Notes: generated by a model not told the origin, from the sequence alone. Shown: positions 25,803 through 35,078, numbered from the stretch's first letter. The stretch is 64,000 nt of DNA from Jeotgalibacillus sp. S-D1 (GCF_004358665.1 NZ_SMZR01000001.1:1320871-1384870); one strand, 5' to 3'. Numbers and translations are program-made.

Positions 25803-26424
25803 ATTCTTTTTTGAGGACAGCCCGAACAGGACTGCCATCAGCCCCCTCCAGTTTTAGGGGAAGCGAAATGAGTTCGTACAATCCCGTATCAACATGATCC
25901 AGGACAATTCCTTCTAAAATCAAAATATCGTGTTCTAAGAGCTCGTGATGAATATCAAGCTCCTTACTGTTAATTGGATCAACAGAAGGCAGATCCACTC
26001 CTATCAGCAAAATCCCTTTATCGGCAAGAATTTTTGGCAATTCTCTATCCATAGTAGGAATGCTTTTTGGAAACTCCTGCCGATCTTTCCAATAGGTTGT
26101 TTTAAACAGGACTGATGTTACCCCTTCATGCAAAAAAGGAATGACATCGCTTGCCTGTATCTTCGATTTGTTTAAGCAATCAACCACTACAGCTTTAGAA
26201 ATATACCGGTCCAGAGAAAGCTCATCAACTTTTTTCCCATCATTGTCAAAATGAAACGGTGCATCAATGTGCGTGCCAACATGAGTGCTTGTTTCAACCT
26301 TGCCTACATTAACAGATCCGCTTTCTTCTTTTGTCCACGAAACCTCATAATGAAATGGCGTATCTCCGGGCCAGGCGGGTGTTTGATTGGAAAGCGGCAT
26401 GGATATATCAATAATTTTTGACAT
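25801..26424 (-). CDS. kynB: Arylformamidase KynB (cyclase family)
   Basis: A 207-residue metal-dependent hydrolase that converts N-formylkynurenine to kynurenine. The family signature HxGTHxDxPxH is present as HVGTHIDAPFH near residues 48-58, and the N-terminal WPGDTPF motif is typical. GGAGGAAAAGG precedes the ATG. It is encoded 10 bases downstream of kynU, so both act in tryptophan degradation to anthranilate. The first enzyme, tryptophan 2,3-dioxygenase, is not seen nearby. Confidence 0.92.
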   Translation of the reverse strand: MSKIIDISMPLSNQTPAWPGDTPFHYEVSWTKEESGSVNVGKVETSTHVGTHIDAPFHFDNDGKKVDELSLDRYISKAVVVDCLNKSKIQASDVIPFLHEGVTSVLFKTTYWKDRQEFPKSIPTMDRELPKILADKGILLIGVDLPSVDPINSKELDIHHELLEHDILILEGIVLDHVDTGLYELISLPLKLEGADGSPVRAVLKKE

Positions 26425-26434
26425 CCTTTTCCTC

Positions 26435-27697
26435 CTAAGCTATGACATTACGGGTATTTTGAAAACGCTCATACTCTTTGTCTTTCATTATTTTCTTCAG
26501 AATCATAACTGCATCAAAAATATCGGCATAACTCGTATACAGAGCAGCTGGTGCAAGCCGTATCAGATTGGGCGCTCTAAAATCAGGTATCACGTTATAG
26601 TGTTTCAACGCTTTGCAAATGCTTGCTGCAGAAGGATGCTCAAGTGCGATATGTCCCCCTCTTTCGTTCAGAGATTTTGGAGTAACCAGTTTTAGTCCAT
26701 AAGAGGGTACGTGTTCCTCCAGCAGTTCTATTAAATAATCAGTCTGCTTAAGTGATTTTTTCCTGATTCCCTCAATTCCCGCTTCCTCAAACATAGACAG
26801 GCTTCCCAGTAATGGTGCACTTGATAAAATATGCGGTGTTCCAATTTGATACGCTCCAGCCCCGTTTGAAGGAGTAAAGGCATGATCCATATCGAATTGT
26901 TTTTCTTTTTCAGAACCGAACCAGCCTTTGAGTCCAGGCATTTTGCCATGATGGCGTTCGTGAACGTAGAGCCCGCCCGTCCCTCCTGGTCCGCTGTTAA
27001 CATATTTATAATTGCACCAGACAGCAAAATCGACACCCCAATTATGGAGCTCATGCGGCACAGCACCGATTGAATGTGCTAAATCAAATCCTACAATAAT
27101 ATCTTTCTTATGAGCAAATTCAACGATTTCTTTCATCGGCAGCAATTGACCGCTCCGGTACAATACGGATGGCAATAAAATCAGACCAACATCTTCTGTG
27201 ATGGCCTTTTTGATCTCACATAGTTCCAGCGTCTGCCCATCATGTGAAATAACTTTTTTTAAGTGCAGTGCCGGATCAAAGCCTTTTAATTCAAGCTGAC
27301 TCTGTACTGCATAAATGTCAGAAGGAAAATTAAGCTCATCTGCTAAAATAGCCGGCTTTGACTGTGCAGGCTGATAAAAACTGGCAATCATTTGGTGAAG
27401 ATTTGTTGTAATAGACCCTGTAACGATCACTTCACTTTTTTTTGCCCCCACCAGATGTGCCGATTGCACGCCAAGTGTTTCAGACAGCGTAAACCATGGA
27501 TTTTCTCCTTCTGTCCAACCATCAATTCCGTGTATTTTCCAACTATTCAGTAAATCAAGTGTGGACTTCTCCGCTCTTTTAGAAAGCAGTCCCAGCGAGT
27601 TGCCGTCTAAATAGATCTGGCCCTCCTGAAGGTAAAATTCATTTCTGAACGGCTGCAATTTATCTTGTTTGTCCAGAAGTACAGCCTTTTCGCGCAT
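26435..27697 (-). CDS. kynU: Kynureninase
   Basis: PLP-dependent enzyme that cleaves kynurenine to anthranilate and alanine. A product of about 420 residues is of family size. The PLP-lysine lies in [11 protein letters not shown], with [11 protein letters not shown] (aspartate contacting PLP) upstream. Two ATGs compete: I prefer 27697 because AAAGGGGATGAAGCTT precedes it, while the ATG at 27706 lies inside that Shine-Dalgarno region. It forms an operon with kynB. Confidence 0.93.
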   Translation of the reverse strand: MREKAVLLDKQDKLQPFRNEFYLQEGQIYLDGNSLGLLSKRAEKSTLDLLNSWKIHGIDGWTEGENPWFTLSETLGVQSAHLVGAKKSEVIVTGSITTNLHQMIASFYQPAQSKPAILADELNFPSDIYAVQSQLELKGFDPALHLKKVISHDGQTLELCEIKKAITEDVGLILLPSVLYRSGQLLPMKEIVEFAHKKDIIVGFDLAHSIGAVPHELHNWGVDFAVWCNYKYVNSGPGGTGGLYVHERHHGKMPGLKGWFGSEKEKQFDMDHAFTPSNGAGAYQIGTPHILSSAPLLGSLSMFEEAGIEGIRKKSLKQTDYLIELLEEHVPSYGLKLVTPKSLNERGGHIALEHPSAASICKALKHYNVIPDFRAPNLIRLAPAALYTSYADIFDAVMILKKIMKDKEYERFQNTRNVIA

Positions 27698-27852
27698 AAG
27701 CTTCATCCCCTTTTACTCACGGCTCAATGGTATTTTTAAACTTCAGCAATTATAAGGCAAGATGAATTATCAATCCTGCCTGTTTATCTATGGTATCATC
27801 ATATCGTAAATGTTAACAGGATTCGATAAAGGGAATGACAGGGGGACTGCTT

Positions 27853-28152
27853 ATGAAAAAGCACAGCAGCTTAATATTTATTCGAGTTTTGCTTGCTATG
27901 TTGCTTATCCCCTTTCTTATAGCAGAGCCGCTGCTCGCTAAAGCAGTAATTTACACATTGCCCCTATTGGGTTTACTGGCATTTATATTTGAAATAAAAC
28001 ATCATCACTCTGCTGAACATAAATACAATACCTACATATTAATTACCTCTTTGTATTTAATCGGCATGATGAGTGAGAGTGACTTGACGAGGTCTGCGAT
28101 GATCGCAGGATTAGTTTTTTCTTTATACTACACTTTATTTAATCCTAACTAG
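27853..28152 (+). CDS. Hypothetical membrane protein (99 residues)
   Basis: Three hydrophobic segments are visible (about residues 8-25, 30-47 and 62-95), separated by the basic loop EIKHHHSAEHKYN. The four-histidine/glutamate loop is notable but its meaning is unknown. ATG 27853 follows AGGGGGAC. The stop lies 15 bases before the aldo/keto reductase gene, so the two are probably co-transcribed. I do not recognise the family. Confidence 0.6.
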   Translation: MKKHSSLIFIRVLLAMLLIPFLIAEPLLAKAVIYTLPLLGLLAFIFEIKHHHSAEHKYNTYILITSLYLIGMMSESDLTRSAMIAGLVFSLYYTLFNPN

Positions 28153-28167
28153 CAGGAGGTACACAAA

Positions 28168-29070
28168 ATGCAACGAGTAGCGTTAACAGAGGAATTACAT
28201 TTTTCCAGAATTATACACGGTATGATGCGTCTGTCTGAATGGAATATGACCAAGGAAGAAAGACTTTCATTTATTGAACAGGTAATGGAATTGGAAATTA
28301 CTACATTTGACCACGCAGACATCTACGGGAAATACCAGTGTGAGGAACTGTTTGGTGAGGCGGTTTCCCTTAAGCCTTCTATCCGTGAAAAAATGGAGAT
28401 TATTACAAAGTGCGGCATTGTGCTGGAAGCGCCTAATCGCCCTTCACATAGAAGCCATCATTATGATACGAGCAAAAAACACATTGTGACTTCCGTTGAA
28501 CAATCGCTAAAAAACCTGCATACAGATTACATCGATCTTCTATTGATTCACCGCCCCGATCCTTTAATGAACCCTGAGGAAGTGGCAGAAGCGTTTGATC
28601 AGCTAGTTAACGAAGGAAAAGTCCGGCATTTTGGCGTATCAAACTTTAAAAGAAGCCAATTAAAAATGCTGGAAACGTATGTATCACAGCCTCTTATTAC
28701 GAATCAGATTGAGCTTAATCCATATAATTTAGAGAATTTTGAGGATGGGACTCTTGACCTTTCACTTGAAATGCAGGCTCCCCCAATGGCCTGGTCACCA
28801 CTTGCAGGCGGTGAATTATTTAATGGAGAAAGTGAAAAAGCAAAAAGACTTCGAAAAGCACTAAATGAAGTCGGGGAAGAATTAAATATTAAAGCGGTGG
28901 ATGAAGTCCTATACGCCTGGTTGTTAAATCATCCTTCATCGATTATGCCTATTGTTGGATCCGGAAAGGTTGAACGGATACAGACTGCTATTAACTCACT
29001 CAAACACAAGCTGACTCCTCACCACTGGTATCATATTTATCAGGCGTCTCTTGGTCATGAAGTGCCATAA
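28168..29070 (+). CDS. Aldo/keto reductase (YdhF/YcsN-like)
   Basis: A 300-residue NADPH-dependent (beta/alpha)8-barrel oxidoreductase. The catalytic tetrad is visible: aspartate and tyrosine in FDHADIYGKY, lysine in IITKCG, and histidine in LLLIHRPDP. Cofactor-binding GSGKVERIQ lies near residue 270. The substrate is probably small aldehydes or ketones, but it is unspecified. GCAGGAGGTACACAA precedes the ATG. It follows the 99-residue membrane protein gene closely. Confidence 0.88.
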   Translation: MQRVALTEELHFSRIIHGMMRLSEWNMTKEERLSFIEQVMELEITTFDHADIYGKYQCEELFGEAVSLKPSIREKMEIITKCGIVLEAPNRPSHRSHHYDTSKKHIVTSVEQSLKNLHTDYIDLLLIHRPDPLMNPEEVAEAFDQLVNEGKVRHFGVSNFKRSQLKMLETYVSQPLITNQIELNPYNLENFEDGTLDLSLEMQAPPMAWSPLAGGELFNGESEKAKRLRKALNEVGEELNIKAVDEVLYAWLLNHPSSIMPIVGSGKVERIQTAINSLKHKLTPHHWYHIYQASLGHEVP

Positions 29071-29099
29071 GCATTCGCATAAAGTCCCTTCACCGAATA

Positions 29100-29498
29100 A
29101 AATAATGTTAGTTAATTATTATTGATTTATGATAAAATAAAATCATTATATTTTGATTGGGGGAATGTTCGATGGGGTTGTGATGCTTACCATTGGCAAG
29201 AATAATCGTCACTTAATTCATTGGGTACACTGGCTTGACTCAAGTGCCAATTGGGAAATTCATCAAATCAATTCATCACATTCTACTTATCAGAAGCGTG
29301 AGACGTAAGGGCTGGAAAAAGAATACTTTCATCCAGCTGGAATTGAACGAATAAGCTCCAATTGAGCCTTGTCAACTCATTTTTTCTTCTCAATAACATC
29401 ACTGCGAAGAAATATTGGTTGTACATTTCATCATAATAGGAGGTGTGAGAGACATCCCCACGAACAGAGAACCTTCTCTTTGGGATTGTCTCAAATCA
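29100..29498 (+). promoter_or_regulatory. Long unexplained leader upstream of the CNNM/CorC gene
   Basis: About 400 bases without a recognised gene. It contains a possible 41-codon ORF (29183-29308, ATG behind GGGG), a GGCTGG...CCAGCT hairpin near 29310-29340, repeated CCAATTG motifs, and an AGGAGGT at 29438-29444 with only a GTG directly abutting it. It does not match the M-box (ykoK) or yybP-ykoY consensus by eye. A metal-responsive leader is possible given the downstream gene. Confidence 0.35.
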
Positions 29499-30860
29499 TT
29501 GGAAATAGTCAATTTAATCATGGTCGCTGTTCTTATAGCACTAACAGCATTTTTTGTTGCTTCAGAATTTGCCATCGTTAAAATTCGAAGTTCACGACTG
29601 GATCAGCTGATAGCTGAGGGTAATACAAAAGCAATTGCTGCTAAAAAAGTGACGACAAATCTTGATGAGTATTTGTCAGCTTGTCAGCTGGGTATTACCG
29701 TAACCGCCCTTGGATTAGGCTGGTTGGGTGAACCCACAATAGCAGATCTGATTGCACCAGTCCTGGCTGATTGGGGTATTTCATCATCAATTACTCATTT
29801 GATTTCATTTGCCGTTGCCTTTTCGATCATTACATTTTTACATGTTGTAATTGGAGAATTAGCACCTAAGATTCTGGCCATTCAAAAAGCCGAGGCAGTT
29901 TCCCTGCTTCTTGCTAAGCCGCTTATACTATTTTACCGAATCATGTTCCCTTTTATTTGGTTCTTAAATGGCTCAGCAAGATTGTTTACCGGATTCTTTG
30001 GATTAAAGCCGGCTTCTGAACACGAACTTGCCCATTCAGAAGAAGAGCTGAGAATTATCTTATCTGAAAGCTTAAAAAGCGGTGAAATCAATCAATCAGA
30101 ATACAGCTATGTGAATAAAATATTTGAATTTGATGAGCGCGTTGCAAAAGAAATTATGGTGCCCCGCACCGAAATAATTAGTGTGAACAGCGGCCTTACC
30201 TTACGTGAAGTATTCCAGGTTATGAAAGAAGAACAATATACACGCTATCCTGTAGTTGAGGATGGAGATAAAGACAATGTTATCGGAATGATAAACATGA
30301 AGGAACTGATGACATCGTTTATTGAAAATCAAGACTATGGCGACAGACTGGTTGCTGAATATACTCACCCCATCATTCAGGTTATTGACAGTATTCCCAT
30401 TAATGAATTGCTGCTTAAGTTTCAAAAAGAACGCATGCACATGGGTATTTTACTGGATGAATACGGCGGGACATCAGGACTTGTGACCATGGAAGATATT
30501 ATTGAGGAAATTGTCGGAGAAATTCAGGATGAATTCGACGAAGATGAAATTCCCGAGGTTCAAAAAGTAAATGAAAATCACTACATTCTGGACTCAAAGG
30601 TACTTGTGCAAAATGCCAACGATCTGCTAGGGATTGATATTGATGATGAAGATGTCGATACAATAGGCGGCTGGTTTATGACGCGTAACTTTGACGCAGA
30701 AATTGGTGATGAGCTTTATGAACAGGGTTATGTATTTAAAGTCAACGATGTAGACGGCTACCACATCCTCTACTTAGAAGTGTGGAAAATGTCTGAAGAA
30801 GAACAATCAACACTCGAAGAGACCCGGGCAAATGGGACAATTCAAACAAGAGAAGCTTAA
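29499..30860 (+). CDS. CNNM/CorC-type hemolysin-family protein, probable Mg2+ efflux (MpfA-like)
   Basis: A membrane protein with an N-terminal DUF21/CNNM domain (four helices, about residues 5-190, starting near VNLIMVAVLIALTAFFVASE), a CBS pair (about 205-330, containing MVPRTEI and YTRYPV), and a C-terminal CorC/HlyC domain (about 350-440). B. subtilis YhdP/MpfA of this class exports Mg2+. The start is uncertain. TTG 29499 gives about 453 residues, matching relatives, but has a poor ribosome site; ATG 29520 and GTG 29445 (abutting AGGAGGT) are alternatives. A terminator follows the stop. Confidence 0.85.
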   Translation: MEIVNLIMVAVLIALTAFFVASEFAIVKIRSSRLDQLIAEGNTKAIAAKKVTTNLDEYLSACQLGITVTALGLGWLGEPTIADLIAPVLADWGISSSITHLISFAVAFSIITFLHVVIGELAPKILAIQKAEAVSLLLAKPLILFYRIMFPFIWFLNGSARLFTGFFGLKPASEHELAHSEEELRIILSESLKSGEINQSEYSYVNKIFEFDERVAKEIMVPRTEIISVNSGLTLREVFQVMKEEQYTRYPVVEDGDKDNVIGMINMKELMTSFIENQDYGDRLVAEYTHPIIQVIDSIPINELLLKFQKERMHMGILLDEYGGTSGLVTMEDIIEEIVGEIQDEFDEDEIPEVQKVNENHYILDSKVLVQNANDLLGIDIDDEDVDTIGGWFMTRNFDAEIGDELYEQGYVFKVNDVDGYHILYLEVWKMSEEEQSTLEETRANGTIQTREA

Positions 30861-30863
30861 TTT

Positions 30864-30901
30864 CAAAAAGCTGGATGGTATCATTACATCCGGCTTTTTA
30901 T
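30864..30901 (+). terminator. Terminator after CNNM gene
   Basis: AAAAAGC-TGGATG and CATCC-GGCTTTTT with a nine-base loop and T tail. Confidence 0.8.
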
Positions 30902-30913
30902 ATAAAAAAATCA

Positions 30914-30942
30914 TTGCTAACCTTATAATAAAAAGGTAAAAT
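30914..30942 (+). promoter_or_regulatory. SigA-type promoter of the alpha-glucosidase gene
   Basis: TTGCTA (30914-30919), a 17-base spacer, and TAAAAT (30937-30942). This leaves a 5' leader of about 105 bases. Confidence 0.5.
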
Positions 30943-30982
30943 ATACGGGTAGAAAGTACAGTCTGGTTGTTTTTGATCTAAA

Positions 30983-31007
30983 CGGATTAATGATCCGATT
31001 TTTTTAT
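30983..31007 (+). terminator. Small hairpin with T run in the alpha-glucosidase leader
   Basis: CGGAT-TAATG-ATCCG followed by ATTTTTTT. It resembles a weak terminator and lies between the predicted promoter and the start codon, so it could act as an attenuator. Confidence 0.35.
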
Positions 31008-31016
31008 GATCAGTAA

Positions 31017-31030
31017 TGCAAACGATTGCA
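31017..31030. promoter_or_regulatory. LacI-family (MalR/CcpA-type) operator
   Basis: TGCAAACGATTGCA is near-palindromic with TGCAA/TTGCA arms and a central CG, like LacI-family operators. It lies 24 bases before the TTG start of the alpha-glucosidase gene. Confidence 0.5.
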
Positions 31031-31053
31031 CAAATTGTCGGAGGTGCAGGTTT

Positions 31054-32733
31054 TTGGAAAAAATTTGGTGGAAAGAAGCTGTTGGTTATCAAATATATCC
31101 GAGAAGTTTTCAAGATTCCAATGGAGACGGAATCGGTGATTTACAAGGAATTATCCAGCGTTTAGATTATTTAAAGGAACTTGGAATAGATGTTATCTGG
31201 ATTTGTCCTATGTACAAATCCCCTAATGACGACAATGGCTATGATATATCTGATTACCAGGATATCATGGATGACTTTGGAACAATGGAGGATTTTGAAC
31301 AGCTGATGGATGAAGTCCATCAACGTGAAATGAAGCTGATTATTGATTTTGTTCCAAATCATACGAGTGATGAACACAACTGGTTTGTAGAATCCCGCTC
31401 CTCTATTGATAACCCTAAACGTGACTGGTATATCTGGCGTGAAGGCATTCGAAACAATCAAGGGAAAACGGTTGCTGAGCCAAACAATTGGGAAAGTATT
31501 TTTGGAGGCTCTGCGTGGGAATACGATGAAAAAACGGATCAATATTATCTGCATGTATTCTCGACTAAACAGCCCGACATTAATTGGGAAAATGCTGAGG
31601 CCCGGCAAGCAGTATACGATATGGTCAACTGGTGGCTTGAAAAAGGAATCGATGGTTTTAGAATTGATGCAGTGAGTCATATTAAAAAACGTCCCGGCTT
31701 CCCGGATATGCCAAACCCTAAAAAGAAAAAATACGTATCTTCTTTTGATATGCATATGAACCAGGAAGGAATCCAGCCATTTTTAGAAGAATTTAAGAAC
31801 AAAACATATGGCAGCTATGATGTGATGACCGTTGGTGAAGCAAACGGTGTCTCAGTTGATGAGGCAGATCTGTGGGTCGGTGAAGAAAACGGAAAAATGG
31901 ATATGATTTTTCAATTTGAACATTTGGGCTTATGGGATGCTGAAACAAATCTTGAGCTTGATATTATAGAGTTAAAAGACGTTCTGAGCCGATGGCAAAC
32001 CGGTCTGGAGAATAACGGATGGAATGCCCTTTTTATCGAAAATCACGATAAACCGCGGGTGGTTTCCACCTGGGGTGATGATCACGAATTCTGGTATGAA
32101 AGTGCAACCTCTATGGCAGCCATGTACTTTCTTATGCAAGGTACCCCTTTTATCTATCAGGGACAGGAAATCGGCATGACGAACGTCCATTTTGAATCAA
32201 TTGATGATTATGATGATGTATCAGCTAAAAATCTGTACCGTATTCGTACTGAGGAAGGCGTTCCGCATGACGATATTCTACGAATCCTGTGGGCGTCATC
32301 AAGAGATAACAGCCGCACCCCGATGCAATGGTCAGGTGAAGCAAACGGAGGCTTTACTTCCGGTACACCATGGATGAAGGTAAATCCTAATTACACTGAT
32401 ATTAATGTTTCGGATCAGCAAAAAGACGAACACTCCATTCTTTCTTTTTATAAAAAAATGATTCAGCTAAAAAAACATAATGATGTATTTACTTATGGCA
32501 AATATGAACTTCTATTGCCAAATCATCATCAGATTTTTGCTTATACCAGAACACTGAAAAAAGAACGGGTATTAATTATAACGAACCTCTCTAAAAAAGA
32601 TGCGATCATGGAGGATTTTGATATTAAGGTTTCGAGCGAAAACCTTCTTCTTCAAAACCTCCAGGTTGCTGCTCATCAGGATGCTTCTACGCTTGTATTA
32701 AAACCTTATGAGGCGCGAGTGTATCATGTGTAG
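31054..32733 (+). CDS. GH13 alpha-glucosidase / oligo-1,6-glucosidase family
   Basis: A 559-residue intracellular alpha-glucosidase of family GH13, subfamily 31 (MalL/TreA/YugT group). The catalytic aspartate is in DGFRIDAVSHI, the acid glutamate in TVGEANG, and the transition-state aspartate in FIENHDKPR. The GEANG variant after the glutamate differs from GEMPG of typical oligo-1,6-glucosidases, so substrate preference (alpha-1,4 versus alpha-1,6) is uncertain. TTG 31054 has GGAGGTG upstream and gives MEKIWWKEAVGYQIYPRSF. No signal peptide is present. Control by a LacI-type repressor is suggested by the upstream operator. Confidence 0.9.
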   Translation: MEKIWWKEAVGYQIYPRSFQDSNGDGIGDLQGIIQRLDYLKELGIDVIWICPMYKSPNDDNGYDISDYQDIMDDFGTMEDFEQLMDEVHQREMKLIIDFVPNHTSDEHNWFVESRSSIDNPKRDWYIWREGIRNNQGKTVAEPNNWESIFGGSAWEYDEKTDQYYLHVFSTKQPDINWENAEARQAVYDMVNWWLEKGIDGFRIDAVSHIKKRPGFPDMPNPKKKKYVSSFDMHMNQEGIQPFLEEFKNKTYGSYDVMTVGEANGVSVDEADLWVGEENGKMDMIFQFEHLGLWDAETNLELDIIELKDVLSRWQTGLENNGWNALFIENHDKPRVVSTWGDDHEFWYESATSMAAMYFLMQGTPFIYQGQEIGMTNVHFESIDDYDDVSAKNLYRIRTEEGVPHDDILRILWASSRDNSRTPMQWSGEANGGFTSGTPWMKVNPNYTDINVSDQQKDEHSILSFYKKMIQLKKHNDVFTYGKYELLLPNHHQIFAYTRTLKKERVLIITNLSKKDAIMEDFDIKVSSENLLLQNLQVAAHQDASTLVLKPYEARVYHV

Positions 32734-32789
32734 GAAAACTGTTATGTAAAGGCTCGGGGGCATACTAAACATAGACACGACAAAAGACC

Positions 32790-32862
32790 GGTTCATTTCC
32801 GCTGCAGGCGGACGCTTCCCGCTTTTTCACGCTGGAGTCGCCGCTTTCCGCTCCAATGAACC
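32790..32862. repeat. GC-rich intergenic repeat, copy R1
   Basis: Bounded by the inverted ends GGTTCATT and AATGAACC. Inside it carries GGCGGACGCTTCC and GGAGTCGCCGCTTTCCGCTCC, the common Bacillaceae intergenic element. Its reverse complement is similar to copy R2 at 34950-35076. No ORF is visible. Confidence 0.75.
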
Positions 32863-32885
32863 TAAGTGCTCAAAAAAATCTGCAC

Positions 32886-32925
32886 AACAAAAAGAATGTC
32901 CTCAAATGTGGACATTCTTTTTGTA
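32886..32925 (+). terminator. Terminator after alpha-glucosidase
   Basis: AAAAAGAATGTCC and GGACATTCTTTTT around TCAAATGT. It is preceded by AAATCTGCACAA, a string also found beside the hairpin at 58.7 kb. Confidence 0.85.
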
Positions 32926-33115
32926 ACTCAATGAGTTTTGTTTATGTTTTATTTCCCGAGTTTTCTGATTTCAATTGCCTTTGACCAACTTATTTCCCTG
33001 ATCGCAATAAGCGTGGCATCAGCTTACAACGTTGCTCTAGACCCAAACGATGCTTGTCTGATAATCTTGTTAATGGGAAATAATTATAAAGATCATTTTT
33101 TTTGGAGGCCTTAAC

Positions 33116-33988
33116 ATGGAGTTGTACGATAATCTTAAACGAGGTGAGCGCGGTGCATGGATTAGTATCGGGGCCTATCTTGTTCTTGCAGCAATAAAGC
33201 TTGCCGTTGGCTATTTTACGGGTTCTGAAGCATTAAAAGCAGATGGACTGAATAATACTACAGATGTTATTGCATCTATTGCCGTTTTAATCGGGCTTAA
33301 GGTTTCACGAAAACCGCCGGATAAAGATCATCACTACGGGCATATGCGCGCAGAATCAATTGCATCCACTGTTGCGGCTTTTATTATGGCTGCCGTAGCC
33401 TTACAGGTTTTAACGCAGGCAGGTACCATCCTGTTTCAGGGCGGACACAGTGAGCCGCCTAGTCTTTTAGCGGCATGGGTTGCAATTGGAAGTGCTGTCG
33501 TAATGTTAGGCGTGTACCGATACAATATACGCTTATCAAAAGCCATTAGCAGCTCTTCTTTGTTTGCAGCTGCTCAGGACAACAAATCCGATGCACTCGT
33601 AAGTATTGGTGCAGCGGTTGGTATTATTGGAAGTGTCCTGGGTGTAACATGGCTTGACCCGCTGGCTGCTCTAATTGTAGGGTTAATCATTTTAAAGACA
33701 GCTATCGAGATTTTTAAAGACGCTACCCATACTCTTACAGACGGCTTCGATGAAGATGAAGTCAGAGAAATAACGGAGAGTGTTGAAGAAATTCCAGGTG
33801 TCCGTTCAGTAAAAGAAATAAAAGGACGTTCTCATGGCAATCTAACATTTATCGATTTAACGATTAAAGTAGATCCAGACCTGAATGTTATCGAAAGCCA
33901 CGACATTACAGAAGAACTGGAAATGGCATTAAAAAACAGCCGTCCTCACACTAATATCCATGTCCATATAGAGCCGGATATCGAATAA
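33116..33988 (+). CDS. mneP: Cation diffusion facilitator, manganese exporter MneP-like
   Basis: A 290-residue CDF transporter with six membrane helices and a C-terminal cytoplasmic ferredoxin-like domain (about 205-290, with THTLTDGFDEDEV and HVHIEPD). The metal site is visible in helix 2 (KADGLNNTTD) and in helix 5 (AAQDNKSDALVS); the N..D pattern is that of Mn2+ exporters. Length equals B. subtilis MneP (YeaB), a proton-coupled Mn2+ efflux pump controlled by MntR. TTGGAGGCCTTAAC precedes the ATG. No MntR box was recognised. Confidence 0.88.
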   Translation: MELYDNLKRGERGAWISIGAYLVLAAIKLAVGYFTGSEALKADGLNNTTDVIASIAVLIGLKVSRKPPDKDHHYGHMRAESIASTVAAFIMAAVALQVLTQAGTILFQGGHSEPPSLLAAWVAIGSAVVMLGVYRYNIRLSKAISSSSLFAAAQDNKSDALVSIGAAVGIIGSVLGVTWLDPLAALIVGLIILKTAIEIFKDATHTLTDGFDEDEVREITESVEEIPGVRSVKEIKGRSHGNLTFIDLTIKVDPDLNVIESHDITEELEMALKNSRPHTNIHVHIEPDIE

Positions 33989-33990
33989 CG

Positions 33991-34032
33991 GAAAAGACGC
34001 TCCCCTTTTTTAGGCGTGCGTCTTTTTTATAC
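33991..34032 (+). terminator. mneP terminator
   Basis: AAAAGACGC and GCGTCTTTT around a T-rich loop, followed by TTTTATA. Confidence 0.75.
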
Positions 34033-34236
34033 GAAGTCCAGTGTTTGTTTAAATATGTAAAAACCATTAGTATATGCTTGGTTGTTTTTTTAAAAAAATG
34101 ATAAAGTAAATAATAAAGTCATTTTAAAATCTGACAGATCCATTATTACTGGAAGAGTAGAAAACGGGATATATTTTCTCACATGCAACATATTCTCCTA
34201 GTAAGATACTGTTATAGAAAGAGTGGAGATGAATAA

Positions 34237-34854
34237 ATGCAGGAATGGATTATGTCATTTATGGAACAGTATGGCTATTTGGGGATTTTCTTAATTATTG
34301 CACTGGAAAATTTATTTCCCCCTATTCCATCGGAAGTCATTTTGCCGTTTGGCGGTTTTATGACCACCAATACGGAATTAACAGTTGTAGGAGTAATCAC
34401 CGCTTCTACCGCTGGGTCTGTTATTGGTGCTATGATTCTTTATGGCCTTGGATTACTGCTGGATGTAGAGCGTTTGGAAAAAATCATTGATCGGTACGGT
34501 AAAATATTACGAGTAAAAAAAGCTGATATACATAAAGCGGATGCCTGGTTTGATAAATATGGCATTTGGACAGTGTTCTTTTGCCGCATGGTCCCCCTTT
34601 TGCGAAGTTTAATCTCCATCCCGGCCGGTATGGCGAATATGCCTTTTCTATTATTTTTAGTCTTCACCACACTGGGTACAATCATCTGGAACACTCTTCT
34701 TGTTGTTGCTGGTGCTCAGCTGGGTGAATCGTGGGAGGATATAATCGAATTAATGGATGTATATTCCTTCGTTATTTATATCGCTCTAGGCATTCTCGCT
34801 GTTTTATTCATCATATGGTATGTACGCAAAAGCAAACAGCATGACGCCCACTAA
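34237..34854 (+). CDS. DedA family membrane protein
   Basis: A 205-residue SNARE-associated/DedA protein. It contains ENLFPPIPSEVILPFGGF in the first re-entrant region and FCRMVPLLRSLISIPAGMA in the second, the two hallmark motifs, with four or more helices. Some DedA proteins recycle undecaprenyl phosphate or phosphatidylethanolamine across the membrane. The uppP gene lies 350 bases away in the opposite orientation, which fits such a role but does not prove it. GGAGATGAATAA precedes the ATG. Confidence 0.88.
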   Translation: MQEWIMSFMEQYGYLGIFLIIALENLFPPIPSEVILPFGGFMTTNTELTVVGVITASTAGSVIGAMILYGLGLLLDVERLEKIIDRYGKILRVKKADIHKADAWFDKYGIWTVFFCRMVPLLRSLISIPAGMANMPFLLFLVFTTLGTIIWNTLLVVAGAQLGESWEDIIELMDVYSFVIYIALGILAVLFIIWYVRKSKQHDAH

Positions 34855-34949
34855 GCCACAATAACTTAAGAATTACTATTATGGTGAAACATAAAGATTA
34901 TTAAGCCCAAAGTATTATGAGGTAGAATGAGTCTGAAATGTTACGATGA

Positions 34950-35076
34950 GGTGAACGGAGCGGAAGGTGGCGACTCCTGCAGGATTTGACGAGGCTTGAG
35001 ACCCCGCAAGGCGCAGCCTGAGGAGGGCTAAAGCAGAGTCCCTGCGGAAAGCGTCCGCCTGAAGCGCAGTGAACCG
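34950..35076. repeat. GC-rich intergenic repeat, copy R2 (inverted relative to R1)
   Basis: Contains GGAGCGGAAGGTGGCGACTCC and GGAAAGCGTCCGCCTGAAGCG, ending GTGAACC. This 127-bp element is longer than R1 and carries internal GAGACCCCGC and AAGGCGCAGCCTGAGGAGG stretches. Together with R1 it brackets mneP and dedA in inverted orientation. Confidence 0.75.
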
Positions 35077-35078
35077 GT

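Noticed and set aside
29100..29498. M-box or yybP-ykoY riboswitch
   Set aside because: No match by eye to the conserved cores of either class; kept only as an unexplained leader.
31171..31755. 194-codon minus-strand open frame inside the alpha-glucosidase gene
   Set aside because: Overlaps a well-conserved GH13 domain in antisense; composition and lack of start site indicate a shadow.
32735..33115. Insertion sequence remnant
   Set aside because: No transposase fragment is readable in any frame; the region is an intergenic repeat plus terminator.
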